Below, piece by piece: positions 11,502 to 21,806 of a DNA stretch of 64,000 bases. Source of the stretch: Erigeron canadensis (lineage: Eukaryota > Streptophyta > Magnoliopsida > Asterales > Asteraceae). The DNA lies in assembly GCF_010389155.1 (NCBI RefSeq), contig NC_057761.1, positions 16,122,501 to 16,186,500 of the forward strand, written 5' to 3'. Within the stretch, counting starts at the first letter, position 1. Each line of letters begins with the position of its first letter. The notes beneath the pieces were generated by a model that searched no databases, was not told where the DNA came from, and worked only from the letters and a program-made list of their open reading frames with translations. A program made the position numbers and the translations under genes.

Positions 11502-12315
11502 TGGGATATTCCTCTAACATCTAATGTTAGATGGGGATGGAGGAAAATATTGCAGCTTAGAAGTGTCATACGACCTCATATTAGGGTGAATATCGGTGAT
11601 GGAACCAAGACATCAGCCGGTTTGATAAGTGCCATGATCAGTGCCCTCTCTATAACTATCTGACCCCTAGAGATATCACTAGAAAATCTTTTTCGCTCAA
11701 TAATACTGTTGCGGATATGATTGAAGATAGTGGATGGAAATGGCCAACAACCTGGTGTGATTTATTTCCGGTACTTATAAATATCTAACCTCCTACTCTA
11801 CAGCATAATAAGCAAGATAATTTTTGCTGGATGGATTCTTTGAATAAGTCCGGTTTGTTCTCTTCGTCTAATGCATGGGATACAATTCGTGTAGGGAATA
11901 ACCTTGTTGATTGGGTTCACCTTCTTTGTGCAGAACAGGTCCGGACTCACATGAACATTTATTCTTTGAATGCTCCTACTCAGCGCATGTATGGGATTTA
12001 GTGAGAGGCCTAGTTGATATGCAAGATGTTTTGGCAAAATGGAATGCTATTGTTGCTCACGTTCTCCCAAGAGCCAAATCGAAATCAGCCAAGTCAATTC
12101 TAGGAAAGCAATGTATTGCTGCCACGACATACTTTATATGGCAAGAAAGGAACAATCGCAATTTCACTAACAAGACTGGATCTACAGCTCAACTGAAAGA
12201 TACCATTGTTAACACCATCCGCTACAGGTTGGTAACGTTAAAATTCAAGAGTAACCCACGGGTGGCTAGGTTGCTTGAAGCTTGGGAACTACCCCTAAGT
12301 CTCATTGCCCATTGA
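11502..12315 (+). pseudogene. LINE ORF2 C-terminal remnant
   Basis: The frame opens with LWDIPLTSNVRWGWRKILQL, the linker between RT and zf-RVT in plant LINEs. It shifts frame after GDGTKTSA, continues in another frame through CDLFPVLINI, a stop, and SSSNAWDTIR. At about 11935 it jumps to the zinc motif tail (GPDSHEHLFFECSYS, AATTYFIWQERNNRNF), ending at LPLSLIAH, stop 12313-12315. The part that usually holds IPRHAFLLWL and the first two Cys ligands is deleted. At least one frameshift, one stop and one deletion make it non-functional. Confidence 0.85.
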
Positions 12316-12562
12316 AGCTGATTGTTGCCTTTTACTGCAACAAACGTTGTTGCACTGCTCCATCACCAGATCAAGTATTCGCTCATTGCTTAAATTCTAA
12401 AGTCTTGTGATGTATTGTATTTGTTTATATTTGTTAGCTTTATAGCATGATCACATACTTTATGACATGTCGTAAGTATGAACTAATATGGCACCTTAGT
12501 CATATTACTTGTAATGTTTGTTTTTTATAAAATCATCGGGGTGACGGACTTTACCAAAAAAA
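11502..12562 (+). mobile_element. LINE with internal deletion (solo 3' part)
   Basis: The left junction is at TTTAGTCT / TTGGGATATTCC, compared with the uninterrupted block copy at 14595. The right end is GGGGTGACGGACTTTACC plus a short A run (12538-12562), the LINE 3' end motif. No clear target duplication is visible. About 1.06 kb is left of an element normally several kilobases long. Confidence 0.8.
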
Positions 12563-12911
12563 TTGAATCAACTAAATGAAGTTTTGAGAAAATAAAGCAA
12601 CTCAATGACAAAATGGGTTGGTTATGGGTTAGAAATGCTAGTGATATGATAGCATGGCTATGTTGAGTTAGCCAAGAATGTGAATGTTGCCTTATATGTG
12701 AATTGTGTTGTTATGATAGGTTGAAAGCTTGTTTTATGCACTTGCGATTATTTTGAGTTGTTGATTTGTAGTCGTAGAGGAGGTGAGTATTCTTGCATAC
12801 TTTTATATATGCATTGGGTCGATTACTATATGATGGTGGATTCCGTATGTGGTAATCGATTTGGCGTTAAAACCCATGTGGGGCAATATGATAAATGGGG
12901 CCTAAGAATCC
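12563..12911 (+). mobile_element. Gypsy-LTR-like sequence, left of hAT
   Basis: Noncoding DNA with GAGGTGAGTATTCTTGCATAC and ATGTGGGGCAATATGATAAATGG. It continues after the hAT insertion at 13794, and together they look like the middle of a gypsy LTR. Neither LTR end was identified. Confidence 0.4.
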
Positions 12912-12919
12912 CTTGTGTA
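12912..12919 (+). repeat. hAT target-site duplication, left
   Basis: CTTGTGTA, repeated exactly at 13786-13793. Eight base pairs is the usual hAT duplication length. Confidence 0.85.
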
Positions 12920-13785
12920 TAAGGCTGGCATAACAGGTCAGACACGACACGATAAGACACGACACCTGTTAGGGGTAGACACGAACACGACACAATAACT
13001 AATTATGTCTTTTTTTATAAACACGAACACGACATGATAACAAACAGGTAAGCTGTTAAGAAACTTGTTAAGTACCTGTTAACAGCAAAACCAACAAACA
13101 TAAACACATATCTACGTTTCAAGGAGTTTCATATATACTGAGAATACTAAATATATATATATAGGCGTATTACATAAGCCAAATTCACCAATCACAAATT
13201 TCTCCTTTTTACAATGAGACTCAAACTTACAATCATATTAAATAACAAAATCAAAATGATATATAGATCTAACGTAGATCGGAAAAGTTGTAAACTCGTA
13301 ATTACCACCGACCGGACATCAAAACCATGCTTGCCGCCGCTAGGTAGTTACCACCACCCATATCAAAACATTAATCGTCATTACCACGGTCGTAGATAAA
13401 TATATACCAGTAGATCGATAGATGTAGAGATAGATTGAATATTATAGATAGAAGATAGATTGGGTTTTAATTTTTGAGTTTTGTGAATTTTTTTTTCTTT
13501 ACTTTTCTGAGAAAGAGAAATTGGAATTAAGATGGAATATGAAATCAATGGAAATGGTACATCACTCATATGCAAAACCTCCATGAAATACATTATTTCC
13601 CAAAGAACCCTGAAGTTTGGTAGGTTATAAGAATCAAACCTTTTACTTTTAATATTTGATTTCCAATTTAAAAATATTAACAATATCTAACAGGTCTTAA
13701 CAGTTCGGAACCTGTTAAGACACGAAACCTGTTAAGAACAGATCATGTCATGTTAACAGGTTTCGTGTCAAAATTGCCAGCCTTA
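12920..13785. mobile_element. Non-autonomous hAT transposon (866 bp)
   Basis: The terminal inverted repeats are TAAGGCTGGCA on the left and TGCCAGCCTTA on the right, flanked by the perfect 8 bp duplication CTTGTGTA. Subterminal ACACGACAC / GACACGAA motifs are clustered near both ends, as in hAT transposase binding regions. The internal sequence has no transposase (no RW or hATC-dimerisation pattern); the short ORFs at 13214-13399 (+) and 13381-13683 (-) have no recognisable domain. It would depend on an autonomous relative for movement. Confidence 0.9.
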
Positions 13786-13793
13786 CTTGTGTA
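13786..13793 (+). repeat. hAT target-site duplication, right
   Basis: CTTGTGTA, identical to 12912-12919. Confidence 0.85.
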
Positions 13794-14228
13794 TGAGCCT
13801 ATGAACCTCTTGAGATATGAGATATATGAGTCCTAAGAACCTTTTGATATGTGATTACGAGGTTTAAGAACCTCTTGTAAACAGGGCTTAAGAATCCCAC
13901 GAATGTTGATTGTGTTGTATTAGCTTATATAGATCCATGTAATGCGTTAAAGTACAAAGGTGAGTATGTAGATATGGTACGACGGTGCCATAGGCTACAT
14001 ATAATAGTCCTTTGTGTGTTGCCCTCCTTTGTGTGTATAAACGTATGCAAGATTATTTACTAAGCTTTGCTTACCTTTTAGTTGTTTAACCTTATTATAG
14101 GTTGTCTCGGAACTTGCAAACAAGATTTTGTGCTTTGAAGATTAAAGTTGAATTTGGAAATTAGAAAAGTTAGCTAATTACGGTAAAAATGGTTTGAAGC
14201 TAGAAACCTTAGTGACCCATTTGGACTA
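13794..14228 (+). mobile_element. Gypsy-LTR-like sequence, right of hAT
   Basis: It continues the segment left of the hAT element: repeated 'AAGAACCTCTTG'-like phrases (13800-13890), then TTTACTAAGCTTTGCTTACC (14059-14078) and TTATTATAGGTTG. The 'AAGCTTTGCTTACC' phrase resembles one common in the U5 of plant gypsy LTRs (compare CTGAGCTTTTTGCTCAGCC at 49751). No ends or coding region are seen. Confidence 0.4.
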
Positions 14229-14604
14229 ATGGCTTATGGTACGCTTGAAGTATTTTTGGTAAAGCATTGTTATGTACTTTTATGCAAATAAGCGATTGGG
14301 GTCATGGTCATATGTAACATAAAGGATTGTTTGATTTTGGATAATTGGCAAAATCGGTAAAATTAATGACCCATTTAGTCTTGTAAACTTGATTTGTAGC
14401 AACGGATGGTATGAAGACTTTTGAAGTTAGTTGTTTTATGTAAAAGTGAGGTTGTTTTTCAGCTGTTAGAAGCTCGGTTTTGTGAAAAAGGGTCGAAAGT
14501 TGTTCAACGTGTCAAAAATGTGAAACCTGGTAGGACGACCATTGTGCAGAGGACGGCCTTTGTGGATATCGGTAAATATAATGACCCGTTTAGTCTTGAA
14601 ACTT
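14229..14604 (+). repeat. Dispersed block, left-arm copy b
   Basis: Near-identical to 11124-11501 and not interrupted by a LINE. It runs on through TTAGTCTTGAAACTTG into another partial copy from 14605, giving a direct repeat of the TAGCAACGGATGGTATG phrase at 14397 and 14609. Confidence 0.85.
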
Positions 14605-15451
14605 GATTTGTAGCAACGGATGGTATGAAGACTTTTGGAAATGTTGTGTTAGTTGTTTTATGTAAAAGTGAGGTTGTTTTTCAGCTGTTAGAATCTCTAT
14701 TCTGAGAAAAAGGATCGAAAATTGTTCAAAGTGTCAAAAGTGCGAAACCTGATAGGGACGGCCTTTGCAGAAACAAGAAGAGTCTTCCTCTTCTGTAATT
14801 TTTCAATATTTTTACAGAGACTTTGTTTGATTTTTTCGAGTCTTGAAACTTGCATAGTAGTCTATTTACATCATTGTAAGAACATTCCAAGTGTCTTTTC
14901 TTGATTTGAAACATCTTGATTTTTCGCGAAAATTGGTCGTATTTTTTAAGTATAATTTAACCAAATTGTGTTTCTTTTCTGTTCATGTTCATACTTTTGG
15001 GTCTAAATTGATTTGAGTCGTTTCATTATTGTTGTTTGTGATATTGTTGAATTTTCTTATTAATATTTATTTTTTGACATAGTGTCCATGTTGCACTTTT
15101 AACCTTAAGCAGTTAACTTGAGCAAATGTGAAAGCAAAGGATGCCAAGTAAGTTCATCTTATTATTATGTACCTAAAGTTGTTGTAATTCATAGTGCAAT
15201 AACTTTTATTCATGTCATGGATTATGAGTGATTGTATTAGCATTATCTAGATTGCATTTCAGAGTATTTTCAAGTTAACAACTCTTCAATATAATTATTT
15301 ATGTTAATAAAGTTAAATGTGAATAAATTATTTTTCAATAGTTTTATTTTTATCTGTTCTCCAAGATAACGTAGCCTCTTGAGTCTGTCACTCCAAAATT
15401 TTTCTTTTCGACCTTTTATTTAATGGACAAAGTATATTGCAAAATAATAAA
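14605..15451 (+). repeat. Dispersed duplicated block, copy 2
   Basis: Colinear with 6705-7548 over its whole length with scattered substitutions and small indels. For example, copy 1 has a 'GACCTTTATGGATGGCC' extension where this copy has a shorter GACGGCC. It is followed by the same LINE tail. Confidence 0.85.
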
Positions 15452-15658
15452 TTTTTTTCGGTAAAAGGCTGTCAACCCTGCTAACTTTTTATATTATCAC
15501 AATAAAAGAATAGACAACTTAGCTGAATGCCAAGTTGGCTTTACAAAACATCCATGCAGAAATGCATCAAAACAGAGAAAAGGTGTGATATAACACCCTC
15601 AACTATCAACCTAGCCAAGTTAATAAACAAACAAAGAACTACTAGTGATACAAGAGAA
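15452..15658 (-). mobile_element. LINE 3' tail, second duplicated copy
   Basis: The T run (15452-15458) and the complement of the 3' end motif (GGTAAAAGGCTGTCAACCC) match 7549-7765. The LINE is cut at 15659, earlier than in copy 1, by a sequence beginning TGTAATATCC that looks like an LTR start. Confidence 0.75.
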
Positions 15659-17336
15659 ATTGTAATATCCTATAAAATTTAATACACTATAACTAAGACC
15701 AAATTGTGATAACAAGTTAAATGATTTAATGATTATTATAGTAATAAAACAAAATTAAAGTTATGTATGATAATGCTCTCCATCGGTTTTAAAAGGGCTT
15801 AAGATAATACTTGCATTTTCATGAAAATAAATTATTTGATCACTGATATTTATTAAATTTAAGATGGATTAATGACTAATAATATTACATTTAATTAGAT
15901 TATTGTCCCGTGTAATACGTAAGATAACATATTTAATTAGTGACAAGTTATCGTTTCACAATATCATACATTGACAACCATATATAAAAGATGTTGAAAA
16001 TAGATTAATTAGTATCATGGTGCCAAAGTTGTAAATTAATTAGTATCTTGTTGTTAATGTATGTCTTTATATAGAAAAAAAAAAACATAAAATTTCATGA
16101 TTTTATGTTTCTATAAACAATTAGTAACACTTCAAGTTATTATGTCAAGTGATAGTTTGAAATTCAATATAAACAGATGTTTTAAGCGGAATATAAATAA
16201 GAGCTCTATATGGATTTGACTTCTCTTTAATTAGTGTAACTATATTAGTCATTTTTTACAATTTTCACGTAGTTTAATGTTTATATAAATATACATATAA
16301 AGAAAATTTAACAAAACAAAAGTAGTTAGCATTTGAACCACGCATGTCTGAGATGAAACCCAGTATTATTGAAAACCCTCTTAATTATCCACTCATACAA
16401 ACTTCAAAAGTGTGATTTATACCCTGATGGATTTTCTTAAAGTTTAAGACCTTGCCAGTAGCTCACCTTTTGAAAGTTTACTTTTTGTGTTCATAGTTAA
16501 CCTTTTGAAATTTTTAAAATTGATTTCACATCAATATATTGAGGTTTCGGATTATGTACTTATAGTTAAATTTTTAGAAATTTTCAAAATATTTTTTTTA
16601 AAATCATGGTTGAATTGTATTATTAATATTAATAATATTTGAACAAATATTGGATTTATGTAACAAATTTAAAAACTAAAATATTTAGGAAATTAAAATC
16701 TTAAACTTTTAATATTTACTTTAATTAACATAACTTATGTCAAAGCAAATTATAATACAATAATTAAGATTTGAAAGTTCATAATATAATCTTATAAGAT
16801 AGCCTAAATTTCAACTTCTAAACTTATTAGGAAAAACATATAATGAATAACTTATTAAAAAGTGTCAAATAATAAGTTTTTCAATTTGATAGGATCAACA
16901 ACATAAGCAAATGTTAAGTAAATGAAATAAAATATTTCAATTGGTTAATAATTATTTAAGAAAATCGTATTTTTGTATATATAAAAGTAAAATTATATTT
17001 TCTGTATATTACGCGAGACAATATAAATACGTGAAATAAACACAATAAGTTTTAAGAATAACATAATTATTAATTATAGATAAAACATGTTAAAATACAG
17101 TTGTATTGTTATTTAAAGTTTTATTTGCATCAAAAATGGCCAGTAAGATACATAAATTTTGGAATAATGATAATGTAATGTTAATACATCTAATACTGTG
17201 AATATAGTAATATTCAAAATTGTTCTTTAGTGTAGCTGTTTTCTATAATATGGTTGTTATATATTTGTATAATGACGATATAAAAGTAAATATAAACAAA
17301 ACACTTTTATCTACTATAATTAAATATCAAACCAAC
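15659..17336. other. AT-rich DNA, possible LTR start, no gene
   Basis: It opens with TGTAATATCCTATAAAATT, a plausible LTR start inserted in the LINE tail, but no matching end was found. The rest is very AT-rich with many stops in all frames. I see no RNA gene or domain. Confidence 0.5.
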
Positions 17337-17339
17337 TCA

Positions 17340-17525
17340 TTTAGGTGGGTTGGCCACCATGACATCATTGAGAGTCTGTTGTCTTGAGGGACGCATGTAC
17401 AATTCTTGTCGTGGATAAGACTGATAATGATAGCTAATCATCGATGCAAAAAAACTCAACATTGAGGTTTCGTAGGTACCAATTCGGTACACGGGATCAA
17501 AGGGTTTCCTTCGATCTACCCTGTG
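17340..17525 (-). pseudogene. Exon-like island, unrecognised protein
   Basis: On the minus strand a 68-codon frame (17543-17337) is noticeably richer in G+C than its surroundings. It follows an acceptor-like TTTAAATCACAG. The peptide includes RRKPFDPVYRIGTYETSML and ends MVANPPK with a stop at 17337-17339. Codon-like composition and the acceptor suggest a last exon or a captured gene fragment. I do not recognise the family, there are no further exons I can support, and it may be chance. Confidence 0.35.
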
Positions 17526-17543
17526 ATTTAAATGAAATTTCAA

Positions 17544-18638
17544 AAAACATATTATCTTCTTATTTATATAAAATCAAATACTTGATTATAAATCTTAAAC
17601 TACATTATGTATCTATTTAATAAAATAACATATTTATTTTATGTGTTTTGTTCGAATAATCTAACTTTCAATAATAAATTAGACAATCTAACTTCCATAT
17701 TTTTGTGTTTTGTTCTAGTATTTTTCTGTATTTTATAACTCTTTTTTTAATTTTTTTTCTTGTAATATTTTGTCAAAATATAAAAGGTAATTGTTCTTGC
17801 ACTGAAATTTAAATATGCATACGAAATGAAACTAAGTTAATAAAAAATTTAAGGCTTGTAATGAAAAATTCAAACTCATTATGTTTTTATAATTATATAT
17901 CAAGTATTCAATCTCTTTATGTAACTAAGAGATGATAGTTTCATAGGTGACATTTTTAGTTTTTTTTGTCACATTAGATTTTTAATAAGGTGCCATATTT
18001 TCCATTTAAATTATATATCTATGTTGCCATGTACAATCTTTATCATCAATTTTGATCATAATCATTAATCATAATCCTAATCATTAATATTTAATTTTCC
18101 ATTTTATATATAAGTACAAAGATTATGTACATTATACTACTTTTTTTTAATTCAATGATAGTTATCTTTTATCAAATAAGATTGTTTATTATATTATGTT
18201 TATTTTTTGAAAAGTATTTATTATATTATATTTAATAATTATATATCATGAGAAAGACTTTTATGATTTAAATATTTATGTTTCATTAGTCTTGCTTTTA
18301 TACTTGGTGTATATAATATATTCATAAACTATAATTTTATTTTTTTTATTAGTCGTAATCTGATAGTACTTTATATTACCATAACTATGAATAATAATGT
18401 AACTATCAATTATTGTTTTTATATTTATGTTCTCAATTATCTCGCACAACATACGAGTTTAATCTAGTATCTAGTATATATAGTGAATGACATGCTTTTT
18501 CTTTTATTAATAAATTAATAGTTATCTATATTAGTTAAATAATAGTCGGATAATCTAAAAGACCTTTAATGTATATAATATAATTGTAAACGATTTGATA
18601 ACTTAAAAATACGGTTACAATATAAACTAATACATGCA

Positions 18639-18641
<3 letters not shown>
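17544..18641. other. AT-rich DNA without visible features
   Basis: Strongly AT-rich sequence with stops in all frames. No RNA gene, element ends or repeat of note were seen. Confidence 0.6.

Positions 18642-18681
<40 letters not shown>
18642..18681. repeat. (TA)n microsatellite
   Basis: About 20 uninterrupted TA units. Confidence 0.97.
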
Positions 18682-18684
<3 letters not shown>

Positions 18685-19107
18685 TTCATTATGTTTACAC
18701 ATTACATTGATCGATCGAGCTATGGCTTCCTATGTTTTATTAAATATACAAAATTTAATTATTTCAAATACAAGGACTAATATTGTGTTTTCTTAATATT
18801 AGTGATTAAATATTAATGGTAAAAACTGTAAATTAGTGATGAAAAACAAAAAAGTGTAAATTATCCAAAGTAGATGGACTAATGTTGTGTTTACTTAATA
18901 TTAAATTTGGTAATGGTACTATTATTTAGATCTAAGGGTTGTAATCAAAAGTTTAAATTCATCTAACGGTCCTTGTTTCTCCATAAAAGAATTTAACACC
19001 TTGTTATATATATATTGGTAGATAAAATCACTCTTTGTATGGAATGATCTATACAAGTATACAACTTTACGGTTAAGGAATAGAATAAATAAATAAAAAA
19101 ATACTTA
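18682..19107. other. AT-rich DNA, no gene seen
   Basis: It contains two similar 'ACTAATATTGTGTTTTCTTAATATTA' type phrases (18777 and 18880), a diverged short repeat. Nothing coding is visible. Confidence 0.55.
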
Positions 19108-19365
19108 TCTATAACCCCTTCTAAAACATATTGAATTATATTATTTTAGAAAATTCTATACTTTTTTTATCCAAAATACACATAAAATAAATATGTTATT
19201 TATCAGTCATTTATCTTTCAAAAAATTCTTCATCAACATTTTAAATCAATTACTTTTACATCAATTATCTACACCACTTGACGTCGCCTCCACTACCAAC
19301 AGACGCTCCCACCACCACACCGTTGCCGTCGTAACCACCGCTGCATTGCGCGGGTACCATGCTAG
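19108..19365 (+). mobile_element. Candidate small Helitron (258 bp)
   Basis: The 3' end is strong: CCGCTGCATTGCGCGG (19339-19354) forms a 6 bp stem with one bulged T and an ATT loop. It is followed by GTACCATG, CTAG (19362-19365) and host T. The best 5' end is TCTATAACCCCTTC at 19108, preceded by host A, giving the expected A|T insertion. The internal CAC/CCG-rich stretch resembles that of the larger Helitron. There is no Rep/helicase. The 5' end is less certain than the 3' end. Confidence 0.6.
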
Positions 19366-19860
19366 TAAGATTAAGCATAAAAGCCTTCACCTACACTAGT
19401 CTTTCTTTGCTGCTTCAGTTCGTTCAAAATACTCCAAACAACTTAACTAGTATTTTAATTTAATATTCCATTGTTTATATATATATATATATATAATCGC
19501 TTTTGTTGGCATTACTATCATAAAAAAAAATAAAAAAATAAAAAAAAGAAGAAATTCAGTAAATAATTGTTGGAGATGTGAGAAAAAAAAAAGGAAACCA
19601 AGATAATATAAAATTGGGTTGATTTGTCAAGTAATTCGCATGATGGCAGGCTTCGAGTATCATCGTTATTGGTAAGTATTTTTATAAATTTTGCACAATA
19701 AAGTTTGTATGGTTTTAGACACATAATTGTTTTTATTTTAAGCATTTAATATAATCTTTCATTATTTATCTCACCATATCTATATGTTTATCAAATTATA
19801 TTCCAATTCGTTAGTTTATGGCTTATGCTGAGAATTTATTAGTTGTATTATATATATAAA
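19366..19860. other. AT-rich DNA between Helitron and MITE
   Basis: A short (TA)n run (about 19478-19495) and an A-rich stretch (19521-19550). The open frame at 19518-19745 (minus) is low-complexity (poly-Phe/Leu end) and not a credible gene. Confidence 0.6.
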
Positions 19861-20280
19861 TAGGGTGACAATCAAATGAGAACCAACTTAAAATGAGAAC
19901 AAATGAGAACACTTAAAAATTACATTTTGATGTATTAAAAGTCCATAAAACTGACATAGTGCATAACTAATTATCATTATTTAAGTGTTTAACAACACAT
20001 GAATCCTTCAAAATTGAAAAAAATCACGTTTTTTTGTTGGATGCATCATTTTGATAATATGCATCCAAGATGGATGCATAAAACAAAAAATGTGATTTTT
20101 TCGATTCTAAATGATCAATGTGTTAAACACTTAAATAATGATAATTAGTTATGCACTATGTTAGTTTTATGGACTTTTAATGCATCAAAATGATGTTTTT
20201 AAGTGTTCTCACCGTTCTTATTTTAAAAGTGTTCTCACCGTTCTTATTTTAAAAGTGTTCTCACCGGAGTGTTACCCTAG
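19861..20280. mobile_element. Foldback MITE, about 420 bp
   Basis: The ends are TAGGGTGACA and TGTTACCCTAG (inverted). The two arms are complementary over most of their length; for example, CTAATTATCATTATTTAAGTG on the left matches CACTTAAATAATGATAATTAG on the right. The turn is near 20055-20075 around GGATGCAT/ATGCATCC. ATAAA flanks both ends (19856-19860, 20281-20285) but in AT-rich DNA this is weak evidence of a duplication. No coding capacity. The superfamily is not certain. Confidence 0.75.
20205..20266. repeat. 26 bp tandem repeat in the MITE right arm
   Basis: Units start at 20205, 20231 and 20257 (partial): GTTCTCACCGTTCTTATTTT plus AAAAGT. The left arm holds only a diverged counterpart, so the repeat expanded on one side after the arms formed. 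Confidence 0.85.
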
Positions 20281-20753
20281 ATAAATATATATGCAAATAT
20301 TTATGTAATTTATTAATTCAAAATATTTTTCAAGATTTGGATTTTATTATTTTATCAACAAGATTTAAATATGTATTTGTATAAAATCTTCTTTTTTTTT
20401 TTTTCCTTATCCAAATGATCGTGCGGTAAATATAACTTATGGGAATTAATTACCAAGTTTTAATGAAACATCTTAGATGAGTTATCATGGGCAGTGTATA
20501 CTTCTAGTTTATAATAATTAAAATGAGTTCACGGTAAGTTCGAGTAAACAGGAAATGAGGATCTATGATATGGCTTACAAAATTTAAATAAAAGATATAA
20601 ATGATATTACATAATCCATGTTTAGATATATTTTGGTGCTTATACTTTTGTATATGTTATACTTGTTAGATTTGAATAAGTGATCGCTTTCCTTCGGTGA
20701 TTCTTTCATTTTGGCAATTGTTCTAAGCGGCAATATAAGGTACTTTTGGCAAG
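20281..20753. other. Left flank of SIRE-A, no gene seen
   Basis: AT-rich noncoding DNA leading to the LTR. The five bases before the LTR are GCAAG. Confidence 0.6.
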
Positions 20754-21757
20754 TGTTAGGTCCAGATTTACTGGACTCGGTTCAGACGTGACTACTGGAG
20801 CCTTCTAAAGATTTGTCCAGAAATTATGTGAAGACCAGTGAACAACTTACTTGTACAGAAATCTGGATTCCACCAGATTTGTTCACTGGACTTCACTCCA
20901 GTCAAGATCTTTCAACTGAAGAACATTCTCACTAACGTCGAAGACTGAAGTCTGAAGAAAGAAGTCTGACAAATAGCGGAGCTCACTGGCAGACTTACCA
21001 GATCTCTTGACTGGAGTCCTTGACAGTGTTCTAGACCTTACAAGTCTGAACACTGATTACAAGGAATTGACTTTTTGCCTTTACATGCTTTTACCCGGAC
21101 AATCCATTTGTCCTTTGTTAAAAGCCTTACACGCATGTAAAGGTGGTTGATTAATTAGAAGACAAGTCACTATCAAGTGACTTTATTCTTGTACTTTATC
21201 AATGCATTTAAGGAATTAAAGTAATTTCCTTAAATGCATGTAACCATATTTGTACGGAAAAAAGAATATTATATTTATTCTTTTTGCCTATAAATACCAG
21301 GTCACACTTCCTTCGTCCAAATTACACTTTTGCAATTTGGTGCCTTTGCTCAAATACTCTCGATCTAAACAGTTATACTTCACAACTTTAAGTATTTCAA
21401 TCAAAAGAGTTTATTTAACAAATATTAGATCACTTGTAATTCATAAGGTTATTTAGATACTTACTTTGTAATACTTTAGTTCCGCAACAACCTTGTATTT
21501 TATTTAACATCAATAAATAAAATACACTTGAAAATTTGTGTCTCACCATTTACTTTACTTGCTTATCTTTATATTATTTAAGTTACGTATTACTTTATAT
21601 ATATTCTTGCATTTGTATTTATTGTAATATTAGTTCAATCTAGTGCTTACTTGACTTGTCGCATTTATATTCTTTGTAATACTAGTCCAATATAGTGCTT
21701 ACTTGATTTGTTGTATTCTACACTTGTGGGTTAAACCATAAAGTGAGGGACCTCACA
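20754..21757 (+). repeat. SIRE-A 5' LTR (1004 bp)
   Basis: It runs from TGTTAGGTCCAG to GGGACCTCACA. The U3 is packed with CTGGA/TCCAG and CACTGGA/TCCAGTG words in both orientations. A TATA box TATAAATA lies at 21289-21296, so transcription should start near 21320. The U5 ends in a phrase repeated in the 3' LTR (TTAAACCAT.AAGTGAGGGA). Confidence 0.93.
21289..21296 (+). promoter_or_regulatory. TATA box of the SIRE-A 5' LTR
   Basis: TATAAATA in the context GCCTATAAATACCAGG, conserved in the 3' LTR (46626-46633) and in the 3' LTR of SIRE-B. Confidence 0.75.
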
Positions 21758-21759
21758 AT

Positions 21760-21771
21760 TGGTATCAGAGC
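21760..21771 (+). promoter_or_regulatory. Primer binding site, initiator tRNA-Met
   Basis: TGGTATCAGAGC, two bases after the LTR end, is complementary to the 3' end of initiator methionine tRNA, the usual primer of plant copia elements. Confidence 0.93.
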
Positions 21772-21806
21772 GGAAGGCTAATATACTTGCCTAGATCCGT
21801 ATTTTC

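Noticed and set aside
13214..13683. Open frames inside the hAT element as a transposase
   Set aside because: Too short and without hAT transposase motifs.
8370..15658. One intact gypsy element spanning the mosaic region
   Set aside because: Possible LTR starts at 8370 and 15659 differ, no PBS, PPT or pol was found, and target duplications are absent.
21250..21456. Open frame in the SIRE-A 5' LTR
   Set aside because: It spans the TATA and leader region of the LTR, with no counterpart in the other LTRs.
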